Below, piece by piece: positions 1-11,640 of a stretch of 64,000 nucleotides of DNA; positions within the stretch are counted from its first letter, which is position 1; every line of letters starts with the position of its first letter. A model generated the notes under the pieces. The model ran no database searches and was not told where the DNA came from. It saw only the letters and a program-made list of their open reading frames with translations. Location of the stretch: NCBI GenBank assembly GCA_004352715.1, contig SCFE01000020.1, positions 1,073,049 to 1,137,048 of the forward strand. The letters run 5' to 3'. This DNA comes from Hofstenia miamia (taxonomy: Eukaryota; Xenacoelomorpha; Acoela). The translations under genes and the position numbers were made by a program.

Positions 1-471
1 CACTAATATATATATATATATATAAATTATTTCAAATATTCTATTTTCAAGATTAAGTAAAAGTTGTGGGCCATACCTTCAACCATCAGTTAAATAATTT
101 TGGCTTGCTAACCTTGTGGTCCAAGTCGGACTGTGACCTAGGACTAAGTATTTTAGTGAAACAGATTAATATGGGAATGTCAATCAGGTTCAATTTATTC
201 CAAAATTTGCAGAATGTGCCATACTTTTCTAAACGTAGTTTATGCACAAAAAAATCATAGTGATAGGCAGTGAAACCAGCTCCCCTGCTTGACCATGTTT
301 ACTGTAGTCAATTCCTTTTTATATGTAGATTAAACTTTCATGTGAATGAGAATATTGCTGGACAAATTTCAGATCAATACCTGAAGCAAACACGGGCTAC
401 ACACGGATTAAGGCATTGTGCATTGAATGCTGCGCGGGGTTTGGGCTCTGTATTTGTGGTTACAATTAGGC
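1..471. other. AT-rich non-coding, no gene seen
   Basis: Begins with a (TA)n run at about 6-25. Short open frames exist but show no family motif. It is cut off by the assembly gap at 472. Confidence 0.5.
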
Positions 472-1471
472 NNNNNNNNNNNNNNNNNNNNNNNNNNNNN
501 NNNNNNNNNNNNNNNNNNNNNNNNNNNNNNNNNNNNNNNNNNNNNNNNNNNNNNNNNNNNNNNNNNNNNNNNNNNNNNNNNNNNNNNNNNNNNNNNNNNN
601 NNNNNNNNNNNNNNNNNNNNNNNNNNNNNNNNNNNNNNNNNNNNNNNNNNNNNNNNNNNNNNNNNNNNNNNNNNNNNNNNNNNNNNNNNNNNNNNNNNNN
701 NNNNNNNNNNNNNNNNNNNNNNNNNNNNNNNNNNNNNNNNNNNNNNNNNNNNNNNNNNNNNNNNNNNNNNNNNNNNNNNNNNNNNNNNNNNNNNNNNNNN
801 NNNNNNNNNNNNNNNNNNNNNNNNNNNNNNNNNNNNNNNNNNNNNNNNNNNNNNNNNNNNNNNNNNNNNNNNNNNNNNNNNNNNNNNNNNNNNNNNNNNN
901 NNNNNNNNNNNNNNNNNNNNNNNNNNNNNNNNNNNNNNNNNNNNNNNNNNNNNNNNNNNNNNNNNNNNNNNNNNNNNNNNNNNNNNNNNNNNNNNNNNNN
1001 NNNNNNNNNNNNNNNNNNNNNNNNNNNNNNNNNNNNNNNNNNNNNNNNNNNNNNNNNNNNNNNNNNNNNNNNNNNNNNNNNNNNNNNNNNNNNNNNNNNN
1101 NNNNNNNNNNNNNNNNNNNNNNNNNNNNNNNNNNNNNNNNNNNNNNNNNNNNNNNNNNNNNNNNNNNNNNNNNNNNNNNNNNNNNNNNNNNNNNNNNNNN
1201 NNNNNNNNNNNNNNNNNNNNNNNNNNNNNNNNNNNNNNNNNNNNNNNNNNNNNNNNNNNNNNNNNNNNNNNNNNNNNNNNNNNNNNNNNNNNNNNNNNNN
1301 NNNNNNNNNNNNNNNNNNNNNNNNNNNNNNNNNNNNNNNNNNNNNNNNNNNNNNNNNNNNNNNNNNNNNNNNNNNNNNNNNNNNNNNNNNNNNNNNNNNN
1401 NNNNNNNNNNNNNNNNNNNNNNNNNNNNNNNNNNNNNNNNNNNNNNNNNNNNNNNNNNNNNNNNNNNNNNN
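472..1471. other. Assembly gap, 1000 N
   Basis: Exactly 1000 N. The same round size occurs at 6633, 9472, 32510 and 39864, so it is probably a placeholder for a gap of unknown length. Distances across it should not be trusted. Confidence 0.95.
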
Positions 1472-2740
1472 TGTTGGGACTCCTACACATAATTAGTCCT
1501 ACTACAAATAGATACATGTTTCTAAATACATGCAGATAATCGATGTTATTTGCAGAAATACAAGTTCTAAATTTTACTACAGATAGGTAGTGAATTAATA
1601 GTTAAAAGGGTGATCGTAGTCACCCCGTATGTGTAATAAGAATTATTTCCTAGAAATTTAAATCTAAAACAAGAATGGGTTAACCTAGAGGTAGCTGTTC
1701 AGCATTTAGGTGCATTGCCTTATCTTAATGAATCGATCAGCAGGAAAGCTAAATCGGAGCTAAAATCCCTTTGCATATTCCTAGGCTTACAAGTACCTTT
1801 TTGTAGTCAGATCATTAGCTGGGGGTGAGCAAAGAAAGCAAAGTCCAGTAATTGTCCTTGCGGGCATCTGATTGCTACTTGTTTGCTTCAATGTTTAGCT
1901 TTCTGTTAATTAATAAGTCAAACCTATAACAATTCAAAATAGTCCAACGTAGATTTATTGCATCGATTGAAACTACCCTTGCAAATATATATGGAACATT
2001 TTGCAAACGGATAATGTTATGGATAAAAATGCATAATTTTTGTTAATAGAAGTTTTCCAAATATTTCCAAATATTTGCCAAGTTATCGAAATTTGGCTTT
2101 CAATGTCAACCCCAATATCTAAAAGAACCTTTGTGCGGCTTTCTGTTATTTTTCCAAAACTCACTTCGTAGGACTTAGAGGAGAGTTTGAACGATGGATA
2201 GAAGTACCACTACTCGTCTATTTGCACTATAATGATAAAATCCGGGCGCTTCAGCAGACGAGGAGCCAAGAAACCACTTTTGACTTAAGCCCAAATAGCC
2301 ATTTAACTCAAATGATGCAAGCAAACGAAAAATAATACATTACTAAATGGAGGGAAGTCGTTTGCACTGACGAATGTGACATCTAAGTGATGTCTGGAAG
2401 GACAACACCAAGGTTGTTACAGCAAGGTCACCAGGTATTAGCATAATCGAAAATTTGCTGGGATGCCTGTAACAGAAGCCTCCCGACGGTTATTTTCCAA
2501 ATCTGAACAATTTATTGTAACATCATCACCCAGGCAAAAAGATGTGTCTAATAGCAATGTACGATTTAGATACAGTGCTTAACAGATTCCAACATGCGGA
2601 GTAATGTATACTTCCACTCTAAATGTTCTTTCACTAATTGTAAAACTATAGAGATAACTTTAATTACTACTCCAAATATAGTATAACAATTTAACACTAC
2701 TATTTAGGTAGCTCCAATGAAAGTGATCACAGTATAGAAT
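1472..2740. other. Non-coding stretch, nothing recognised
   Basis: AT-rich unique-looking sequence with stops in all frames. No splice-flanked coding block, terminal repeat or RNA gene was seen. Confidence 0.45.
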
Positions 2741-2945
2741 ATGATGGGCACACTTGCCCGAAGCCATATCACAGAGACGGTTCACCGGCAGTTCCAATCT
2801 ATCCAGTTGTCCACTTCATTCCATTCACTGGCAACTCAGCTCAATCTCAACGAATTAGTTTTGTTATGTGTGCCTTACTTATCGTGTAATAAAATACCAG
2901 TCACTAATCGACTTAAATATCATTCTCAATGTGTGTAATAGTTAA
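2741..2945 (+). repeat. LTR-like repeat, plus-strand copy
   Basis: This segment aligns by eye with the reverse complement of about 6060-6290. Shared blocks are CTTGCCCGAAGC / CTGCCCGAAGC, ACTCAGCTCA, a TTATGTGTGCC / TTATGTGTACC stretch, an AATAAA and a CGACTTA..CATTCTC block. A GC-richer body followed by a poly(A) signal fits a solo LTR, but TG..CA ends and a target-site duplication were not established. Confidence 0.4.
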
Positions 2946-3246
2946 ACAAGATGATAGATCACAAAGTGATACTAGCTGCTATTCAACAAAATTAAAAAGT
3001 TAAAATATAAATAGAGCAGCTTCCTGCATTTTATTAAAAGACAATACAATACGGACTGATGATAAAAAGACACAAAAATAACTGCGGACGCCATAAAAAG
3101 ATAACTACAAATTAAGGCAGCTTTTAACCTACATATCCCTTTACGAATGTAACAGCTCAGAAAAAATAATAAAAATTATCTAAATTTTGAAGAATTTTTC
3201 TCTTAGTGAGCTAAGTAACTGTCTGGAATCCAACAAAAATTAAACA

Positions 3247-3770
3247 GGCATTACATTATTGGATGGTGACGAATTGAATGAAGATGAGGAAGAAGTGTCA
3301 ATGTACATTAGTGGTTATATAGCGAATAAGCTGGACAGGATGCTTTCATGTGGACGTTGCCGAGAGTTATTAAATGGAAGTCATTCCATATCTACGGCCT
3401 ATCTGGAGCAAATGAATCGTGAAGGATTACGAATGCCATCAATTCAATTGTCTAACTTCGTTATTAAAGGCTTTTCTTTACTCAAAGCCAACTTCAATGA
3501 ATTGAGACTGCTTGATGATCTACGACAAACAACTGTCAGGAGTTTAAAGAAAGAATGTCAAAGGCACCAGTGTTTTATTGTCATGACCATGCATTGAAAG
3601 CTTGTAGTGTTGCATTGTCAAGAATAGTTAATATTTTTTTCAACAACCAGCAAAAGGCCTTTAACTCTTTCACTGCGAAATACGACTTTAGTCACACGGC
3701 CAACATTATGTCTGACTGCGAAATTCGACTTCAGTCCACATCTCTGAAAAAACTTCTTCTTTTACTGTGA
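3247..3770 (+). pseudogene. C-terminal remnant of a THAP/P-like transposase
   Basis: The frame from 3259 encodes a 112-residue piece with MYISGYIANKL, then C-x2-C (SCGRCREL), then RMPSIQLSNFVIKGFSLL. The order GYIA-k, CxxC, PS...f is typical of the C-terminal part of P-element/THAP9-like transposases. It is mirrored at 36184-36535, which has FFVAGYIAKN followed by FPNDALFQFV. A change to frame 3 near 3555 continues with FYCHDHALKACS and FNNQQKAFNS, so the remnant is frameshifted. No N-terminal THAP or catalytic region is visible upstream. It is almost certainly inactive. Family-level confidence is moderate because the assignment rests on motif order only. Confidence 0.55.
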
Positions 3771-5290
3771 TATTCGATCATAGTCACAGAGTGCATAAAA
3801 TAATGGTGCTAGCTGTACGATAAGTCTTACTCTTCAAAAACATGATAATACATCACCCATTGAGAATTTCTGAAAATTCATGAAACGCAGTGAAAGGGTT
3901 AAGGATACTAAGCGTAAAGACTCTGTGAATGTTTTTAAGAAAACAAACGTTTAAAGCATAATTGAAATAATATCATATATTTGCCAAAGTTGATTTTATT
4001 TGTTATTATATGTGCGCAATGTATTTACAATTGATATATTTGATTTTATGAAAAATTATCAATGTTTTGCAATGTTTTACTATTTTTGACTTCGGCCCCC
4101 AAACTTTTGTGCGTTACTGCAGATACCCGGGCCGTGTATTAAAGAAGGCCCTGATGCTAGTATCAACACTTTGTCTTAGAACCCAGCAGAGGGACAAGTA
4201 TTGGCGATTATTCACGAAATTAACAGAGCATTAGACTAATTATTTGATAATGGAAAATTAGAGTACTAAGAGCAACAGAAAATCAGCATTTACCTTGAGA
4301 CTTCGCATTTTTCTAATTGCAAAATGTTGCTTACAAATATATGTGTGAGGTATCAAATTCCTCTGCCAGTTCAAGCCGGTGGAGATCACTTATGAAATCC
4401 ATGCGAATTTTTCGCATAGAATGTTTTCGAGTATCACTTTATCAATTTTTCAACTTTACAGAAATTTTTGCTTTTGTTAATGAGTTGAAAGCAATATGCT
4501 CTATTAGGGTAAAACTTTCTCAAACATATTCACAATTCAGTATATTTAAATTTTCATACCCAGTAAGCCATAAATCTACCAATAATTTTGGTCGTTTTAT
4601 AAAGCTTTTTAAATTCATTTACTCATTCAACAGTAAGATCTAATTTGTTATTTCATGATTTTTAGGGCAGGTGTAGTCCTAGAACATTTTGAATGGGTTG
4701 CGGTCCAATTATTTTTGAAATTATTGCAAAAGTCTAATTTGCAATTTATGCAAAATCGAATCATATTCTTAAAAAATTGCAAGAATTTTTGAAATGCTTC
4801 ACAAAAACTTTAAGGTATATATACTGTAGTATATACTTATGCACACTATAAAGTGCTAGTATTTTTAAGACACTTTTCATTCATGAATGCAGAAAATTCG
4901 AAAATAAGGGTTTTCCTTATGAAAAACACTAAAAATTTATTTATATTTCCATATTCACATAAAGCTTAGATATTTTTTGAAAATGGGGATAAAATAATGG
5001 GGTGGGTGGTGCGGGAGAGGACTGTGAAAAGCCGTTTTTCCGATTTTGCTAATGAAGAAGAATAATAAATCAACTTAGTAATTAAATTCTACACTTGCTG
5101 TTGCAATAACAGACGCGTTTTATACTGCGTATTTAACCTTTTTATGTAAAATTTAAATGAAGAAGGGGCATGACGTACCTTAATATATTGAGGGAAATTC
5201 TATTTTTGAGGTTTATTCTGTACCTTTTCTACCATTTCGCACTAAGGCTCGAAAAAATAAATCTTGAAATACTCCTAGTATATATGTATG

Positions 5291-5350
<60 letters not shown>

Positions 5351-6059
5351 TATATACACGGCATTGTCACTATGATAACGCTTTTACCGCAAGTTTATAT
5401 TACACGAAAAATTTTTTGTTCACTTTCTGCTTGATTAATGTTAATGTGTCAATACATTAATAAGAAAATAAATTGCTTAATTTTCAATTTCTATCTGACA
5501 TAAAATATAATTTTTGTACTATGTACTACCTATTTACTCAATCTTTTTTCTAAAAATTGAAAAATGGATTGAAATGAGTCAAAGCATATTCTTGAAAAAA
5601 GGTATGCGTACTCGTGGTGTAACATCGGTGGAAATTGCTGTAGTCCAAATGTTTGTACCTATTATCATCACTGTTATGTAAGCTTGCATATCTATTTTGA
5701 TTTAATATTTTATTGATATATAGAAACTGAATTCTGTAAAATTATATAACATATGTAAGTTTTTGCTAGATTAAGTTGCTCTTCATCACATGATAATAGT
5801 ATCATTTATGCTCACTTCAAGTTGATTGAGTTTTTCTCGGAAAAACATTAGTTTGTCTAAAATGCAGTGTTCTTTGTATTCAGTTTATCTACAATGCGGA
5901 CGAACCAGGGTTGCACTGTTTAAACAAGTGCTTTAAACACTTGGTGATTTTATCTATATCTTATATGTAAAGTAGGGAACTGCTGCTTTATTTATTAATT
6001 AGTTTTTATTATCAGCAGTTAGTGTCACTGACAGGTTGCGTAATCATATTCCTTAAGTT
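3771..6059. other. AT-rich non-coding, microsatellite inside
   Basis: No gene recognised. Open frames at 4317-4643 (108 codons) and 5170-5460 carry low-complexity or microsatellite-derived residues and no motif. It contains the (AT)n run at 5281-5345. Confidence 0.45.
5281..5345. repeat. (TA)n/(TATG)n microsatellite
   Basis: A TATATGTATG start passes into an uninterrupted TA run. Similar runs lie at 8959-8982, 29282-29312, 29424-29454, 35831-35845, 40864-40886, 42198-42218, 50631-50662, 52731-52768, 60291-60312 and 62939-62954. Confidence 0.9.
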
Positions 6060-6290
6060 ACACATTGACGAGAATGAATGTAAGTCGAATAGTGTGCTTT
6101 CTTTATTATCACATAGTTAGGGTACACATAATAAACGTAATCCGTTGAGAATGAGCTGAGTTGATCGATGGATGGAATCTCTCTCTGTTGCGGCTTGGCG
6201 GATAGCTTCTTGGTGATCAGATACCGCTTCGGGCAGTGGGCCCAACGTTAACTGGAGTCTCTCTCAGACTGTTACCTAAATCATGGCTGT
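6060..6290 (-). repeat. LTR-like repeat, minus-strand copy
   Basis: Read on the minus strand it matches 2741-2945 block by block: GGGCCCACTGCCCGAAGC, ACTCAGCTCATTCTC, TTATGTGTACC, AATAAAG, CGACTTACATTCATTCTC. It is the better preserved copy. It looks like a solo LTR or LTR fragment; no internal coding region lies next to it. Confidence 0.4.
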
Positions 6291-6632
6291 TACATGTTAC
6301 TCTTAGATTACATGGATACTAAATACAGTTTAGTCTATCGAAAGAGAAATAGTGTACATGAGACAACGAAAGTTAAATTAGTTAGACATTACCCGGCTTG
6401 AAAGAAACTGTAGTCCAATATCTCTAAATAATTCTTGAATAATGCCTGGGTGATGATTCTACAATAACATGTTTAAATCACATTGAAAAAACAGCAATTT
6501 TTTTTATTTTTATTTCAAGTAAATCGTAATTCTAATTAAAATTTCTACTTGGTTTGTAGATGGTGGGATATTTAAAGAGTTTGCAAACTAGCGTATTAAA
6601 ACACAAAATTTCGATAGTTTGGGGTCTGTATT

Positions 6633-7632
6633 NNNNNNNNNNNNNNNNNNNNNNNNNNNNNNNNNNNNNNNNNNNNNNNNNNNNNNNNNNNNNNNNNNNN
6701 NNNNNNNNNNNNNNNNNNNNNNNNNNNNNNNNNNNNNNNNNNNNNNNNNNNNNNNNNNNNNNNNNNNNNNNNNNNNNNNNNNNNNNNNNNNNNNNNNNNN
6801 NNNNNNNNNNNNNNNNNNNNNNNNNNNNNNNNNNNNNNNNNNNNNNNNNNNNNNNNNNNNNNNNNNNNNNNNNNNNNNNNNNNNNNNNNNNNNNNNNNNN
6901 NNNNNNNNNNNNNNNNNNNNNNNNNNNNNNNNNNNNNNNNNNNNNNNNNNNNNNNNNNNNNNNNNNNNNNNNNNNNNNNNNNNNNNNNNNNNNNNNNNNN
7001 NNNNNNNNNNNNNNNNNNNNNNNNNNNNNNNNNNNNNNNNNNNNNNNNNNNNNNNNNNNNNNNNNNNNNNNNNNNNNNNNNNNNNNNNNNNNNNNNNNNN
7101 NNNNNNNNNNNNNNNNNNNNNNNNNNNNNNNNNNNNNNNNNNNNNNNNNNNNNNNNNNNNNNNNNNNNNNNNNNNNNNNNNNNNNNNNNNNNNNNNNNNN
7201 NNNNNNNNNNNNNNNNNNNNNNNNNNNNNNNNNNNNNNNNNNNNNNNNNNNNNNNNNNNNNNNNNNNNNNNNNNNNNNNNNNNNNNNNNNNNNNNNNNNN
7301 NNNNNNNNNNNNNNNNNNNNNNNNNNNNNNNNNNNNNNNNNNNNNNNNNNNNNNNNNNNNNNNNNNNNNNNNNNNNNNNNNNNNNNNNNNNNNNNNNNNN
7401 NNNNNNNNNNNNNNNNNNNNNNNNNNNNNNNNNNNNNNNNNNNNNNNNNNNNNNNNNNNNNNNNNNNNNNNNNNNNNNNNNNNNNNNNNNNNNNNNNNNN
7501 NNNNNNNNNNNNNNNNNNNNNNNNNNNNNNNNNNNNNNNNNNNNNNNNNNNNNNNNNNNNNNNNNNNNNNNNNNNNNNNNNNNNNNNNNNNNNNNNNNNN
7601 NNNNNNNNNNNNNNNNNNNNNNNNNNNNNNNN
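6633..7632. other. Assembly gap, 1000 N
   Basis: A round-number placeholder. The flanks (6291-6632 and 7633-7907) are AT-rich with no recognised feature, apart from a short GC-rich patch with runs of G and C near 7860-7890. Confidence 0.95.
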
Positions 7633-7907
7633 ACTTATAGAGACAAAAATATTGTGCTATAGCCTCAAAAAACTAGGTATTTTACAGTTTTTTTACCGAA
7701 ATTTTGCCAATAGACCCCTGGAAAATGCTTACAGAGGAAAAAGTACAGGTCCTATTGACTCAAAATTTTCAGGGATTGGTTATAGATAAATTTTGTTCAT
7801 TGAGTCGAAAAATTTAGTTGTGTAATGGGGTCTAAAAAAAGTTATAAAAAATCTAAAGACGGGGGGCAATTTTGCCCTCCCCCCCTCAACTGGAATAGGG
7901 TTAAATT

Positions 7908-8352
7908 AAGATAATGGACATTTAGTGAAACATTTGGAAAAATGCAAGCCTAGAACATTAATTTCTATAGCGTATCATGCTAAAAAGATGAAAAGGTAAA
8001 TCAACATCATAAAATATATTAGATTAAGAAGCAAACACAGATTATAATCATATTTAACGGAGAAAATTCAAATTTCGAATGGAACGTTTCAAGTAATTAC
8101 GAATTGAATAAACGTCGAAAGAATGATTTAAGAAAACTATTACGAAAATAGGAAATTCTATGCTTGCTGAGGTAGTGCTTGTCATAAGTCCGCCAATATT
8201 ATCCATAATTACAATCATCCCTCTCCGAAAAATGCGTTCTTGCAAACATAATTAATTTAATTAACAATAAATTGTTTACCATGATTAAAAAGTAATAACA
8301 TTAATTGATATATCATGGATGAGAATTCAATACATTTTAAATTTGTTTATAA
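7908..8352 (-). repeat. Inverted repeat, left arm
   Basis: This is the near-perfect reverse complement of 10475-10921. It encodes, on the minus strand at 8054-8245, the same 63-codon open frame (start MQERIFRRGMIVIM) found on the plus strand at 10583-10774, with one visible residue change (FVIVF versus FLIVF). No function is recognised for that frame, and it may be open only because the arms are recent. The arms flank a minus-strand Penelope-like fragment and a gap. Confidence 0.85.
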
Positions 8353-9020
8353 AATGAAATAATTTCGATTCCCACTGGAACCAGATATTGATAAATATAT
8401 CAGTAAAACTATGTAAAATGAAATAATCACAAAACAATTCTTTAAGTCATATTCAAGCAATTGAAAATATGAGATCATAGTTAGTTTTCATATCAAGTTA
8501 TTTAAAATTTCAAAAAAATATATTTAAATTTGCGGAGACCTGGTAATTTGCAATTGAGTCGGAGAGCAGAATTTTTGATAACATTTCCAAATATCCAACT
8601 AATATCACTTTTTTTAATAGTTGATTTGAAAAATGCTTTAAAAGGGGGATTTGTTTCCTCTGTCTAAATAGGGTTCATTTTAAAGACCATCTTTATGTCA
8701 TGTCTCACAGATGTGGTAAGATTCATACTAAGTGACTTTGTTTCGTGTTTTTTTCTGTCTAATTCTAAGTTCATTAAAGATTTAACAACCACAATGGGAC
8801 ATGTGAATTCAAAAAAAAAATAAGCGTAAAAATTCTCTTCAAGTACAGAAAAAACAGGATATTATATCAAGGAAGTCTGAATTACTTAAGGAATCTGGCA
8901 GGACACAGCACTCCGCTTCACTGCACTATGTAAATCATTCAGAGCCCTTGATAATGTGAATATATATATATATATATATATTTAAATGATATTTTGCTAA
9001 GACTTAGCATATTATGAAAG
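8353..9020. other. Spacer inside the inverted repeat
   Basis: AT-rich, with a (TA)n run at 8959-8982. Nothing coding was recognised. It lies just 3' of the hammerhead motif of the minus-strand Penelope-like element. Confidence 0.45.
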
Positions 9021-9073
9021 ATTTATTCCGCAAACATGTTTCGCTACATACGTATAGCTTCGTCAGTGCAAAT
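9021..9073 (-). ncRNA. Hammerhead ribozyme motif of a Penelope-like element
   Basis: On the minus strand the order is stem I (ATTT, GCA), CTGACGA at 9066-9060, stem II, GAAA at 9042-9039, a two-base-pair stem III, then stem I again. Stem II is GCTATA/TGTAGC with loop CGTA. Stem III is AC/GT with a two-base loop, and the predicted cleavage follows GTT. The 3' strand of stem I (TGC, then AAAT) pairs with GCA and ATTT across a bulge. A very short stem III is the published form of hammerheads in Penelope-like retroelements. It begins about 19 bases after the stop of the GIY-YIG frame. One extra A sits between the core A and stem II. Activity is not shown by sequence alone. Confidence 0.65.
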
Positions 9074-9091
9074 AGAGTATAGAGGGAAAGT

Positions 9092-9471
9092 TTAGAAAAG
9101 TTTAAGAATGCTAACATGGTTTAATTGTCTATTTAAAAGTTTTTTACGTTGTTGTTTTATTAATAATGCTTCAGTGATCTTGGTATGTTTGTTCTTTGTT
9201 AATATTTTAAAAAGATCTTTTGTTGCTTGGTGATGTGTAAGTAAATTTCTGATGTTAGGTGGCCTCTTAAGTGTTCTTTAATTCTAATTTCCAAATGTCT
9301 TCTTGTCTCCCCGATGTATGAGGCATTACACTCATAACAAGAATATTTATAAACAATAGAGGAAGACAAGAGTATTGGGATCGGATCTTTGTTTGAGAAA
9401 AAGTTTGAGTTGTAAATGTCGGAATTATCTTAGTTTCATATATCTTTAATTTTTTGTTGATTCTTTTAAGC
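9092..9471 (-). pseudogene. Penelope-like retroelement, GIY-YIG endonuclease end
   Basis: Minus-strand frames, interrupted by shifts, give in order: KIIPTFTTQTF, DPIPILLSSSIVYKYSC, YECNASYIGETRRHL, RIKEHLRGH, HHQATKDLF, ITEALLIKQQ and a stop after LKLF at 9092. The VYKY..C..C..SYIGET core is the GIY-YIG nuclease module fused to the reverse transcriptase in Penelope-like elements. The same order (EALIIKQ, LNLF stop) occurs in the separate copy at 39380-39736. The reverse transcriptase would lie in the gap at 9472-10471. At least two frameshifts are needed to read it through, so this copy is dead unless they are sequencing errors. Confidence 0.75.
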
Positions 9472-10471
9472 NNNNNNNNNNNNNNNNNNNNNNNNNNNNN
9501 NNNNNNNNNNNNNNNNNNNNNNNNNNNNNNNNNNNNNNNNNNNNNNNNNNNNNNNNNNNNNNNNNNNNNNNNNNNNNNNNNNNNNNNNNNNNNNNNNNNN
9601 NNNNNNNNNNNNNNNNNNNNNNNNNNNNNNNNNNNNNNNNNNNNNNNNNNNNNNNNNNNNNNNNNNNNNNNNNNNNNNNNNNNNNNNNNNNNNNNNNNNN
9701 NNNNNNNNNNNNNNNNNNNNNNNNNNNNNNNNNNNNNNNNNNNNNNNNNNNNNNNNNNNNNNNNNNNNNNNNNNNNNNNNNNNNNNNNNNNNNNNNNNNN
9801 NNNNNNNNNNNNNNNNNNNNNNNNNNNNNNNNNNNNNNNNNNNNNNNNNNNNNNNNNNNNNNNNNNNNNNNNNNNNNNNNNNNNNNNNNNNNNNNNNNNN
9901 NNNNNNNNNNNNNNNNNNNNNNNNNNNNNNNNNNNNNNNNNNNNNNNNNNNNNNNNNNNNNNNNNNNNNNNNNNNNNNNNNNNNNNNNNNNNNNNNNNNN
10001 NNNNNNNNNNNNNNNNNNNNNNNNNNNNNNNNNNNNNNNNNNNNNNNNNNNNNNNNNNNNNNNNNNNNNNNNNNNNNNNNNNNNNNNNNNNNNNNNNNNN
10101 NNNNNNNNNNNNNNNNNNNNNNNNNNNNNNNNNNNNNNNNNNNNNNNNNNNNNNNNNNNNNNNNNNNNNNNNNNNNNNNNNNNNNNNNNNNNNNNNNNNN
10201 NNNNNNNNNNNNNNNNNNNNNNNNNNNNNNNNNNNNNNNNNNNNNNNNNNNNNNNNNNNNNNNNNNNNNNNNNNNNNNNNNNNNNNNNNNNNNNNNNNNN
10301 NNNNNNNNNNNNNNNNNNNNNNNNNNNNNNNNNNNNNNNNNNNNNNNNNNNNNNNNNNNNNNNNNNNNNNNNNNNNNNNNNNNNNNNNNNNNNNNNNNNN
10401 NNNNNNNNNNNNNNNNNNNNNNNNNNNNNNNNNNNNNNNNNNNNNNNNNNNNNNNNNNNNNNNNNNNNNNN
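9472..10471. other. Assembly gap, 1000 N
   Basis: A placeholder gap that removes the 5' part of the minus-strand Penelope-like element and abuts the right inverted-repeat arm. Confidence 0.95.
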
Positions 10472-10474
10472 ACA

Positions 10475-10921
10475 TTATAAACAAATTTAAAATGTATTGA
10501 ATTCTCATCCATGATATATCAATTAATGTTATTACTTTTTAATCATGGTAAACAATTTTATTGTTAATTAAATTAATTATGTTTGCAAGAACGCATTTTT
10601 CGGAGAGGGATGATTGTAATTATGGATAATATTGGCGGACTTATGACAAGCACTACCTCAGCAAGCATTGAATTTCCTATTTTCTTAATAGTTTTCTTAA
10701 ATCATTCTTTCGACGTTTATTCAATTCGTAATTACTTGAAACGTTCCATTCGAAATTTGAATTTTCTCCGTTAAATATGATTATAATCTGTGTTTGCTTC
10801 TTAATCTAATATATTTTATGATGTTGATTTACCTTTTCATCTTTTTAGCATGATACGCAATAGAAATTAATGTTCTAGGCTTGCATTTTTCCAAATGTTT
10901 CATTAAATGTCCATTATCTTT
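10475..10921 (+). repeat. Inverted repeat, right arm
   Basis: Reverse complement of 7908-8352, starting within a few bases of the gap. The shared outer edge is CCATTATCTT here and AAGATAATGG on the left; sequence identity stops sharply outside it. Confidence 0.85.
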
Positions 10922-11391
10922 ATTTAAGAAATATGCAAAAACTAGAACAAAAGTTAATCAAATCTCATACATGAAACAGTTTAAGCGAACGCGTATTTTA
11001 CTTTCGGTCTGAAGAATTTTAAAACATTGTTTGAGGTTCTTTTGATGAATAATATATTTGAATCAAAAGTTAATTCATTTGAGCATTGTTTCACCTGCTT
11101 TTATGTTATTGCTGTTAAGTTAGCATTTTTTTCTAAAACACCCAAAATATGTTTGTTTTAATTTTAATTGTACAATTTTATAGCAGTTTTGCAAGTCTAA
11201 GATATTACAACTTAGCGAATACATTAACAAGAATTAAGCACTAAGATATTGACACACACAGAGACATTGGTACATCATAAATTTTTTTCAAATTGATGTT
11301 GAATACAGTTAGTCTAGAATTCACTAATTACGCATCTTTTCATGAAAAATAAGAAACCAATAGATCACACAATTTGCAATAGCAGACTCAG
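10922..11391. other. AT-rich non-coding
   Basis: No coding or structural feature recognised. Confidence 0.4.
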
Positions 11392-11640
11392 AGGAGGCGT
11401 GGCGGGCACACGCCCGTCGACTAAACTTCAAATTTCTGAAAATACATTGAGTACATTTAGTCAATGAATTATTTTCTTCGCCCTCTGTATTACTTTACTC
11501 TATAAGGATTTCAGTAAATGTGTATTTGCTTTTACAACACGTCTGTAATGCGTAAATAATTGATTTTTCAAAAGATAGTACAGGTATTTAAAAAAAATTA
11601 GACATGAACTCCCCTCCTAACGGAAGTTACTGGATCATCT
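11392..11640 (+). repeat. Dispersed repeat family R2, copy 1
   Basis: Shares a long, diverged alignment with 20100-20335. Both have TTGAGT.CATTTAGT, then TTTTCTTC..CTCTGTA, ACAACACGT.TGTA, GCGTAAAT or ACGTAAAT, and AAAAG..AGTACA. GC-rich ends (GGAGGCGTG here, CACGCCCCTCC in copy 2) suggest a MITE, but exact terminal repeats were not defined. Confidence 0.5.

Noticed and set aside
4317-4643. 108-codon plus-strand frame
   Set aside because: No domain, no splice or promoter support, and residues typical of AT-rich chance frames.
8054-8245. 63-codon frame conserved in both inverted-repeat arms as a gene
   Set aside because: Conservation is explained by near identity of the arms; a residue change is present and no motif is seen.
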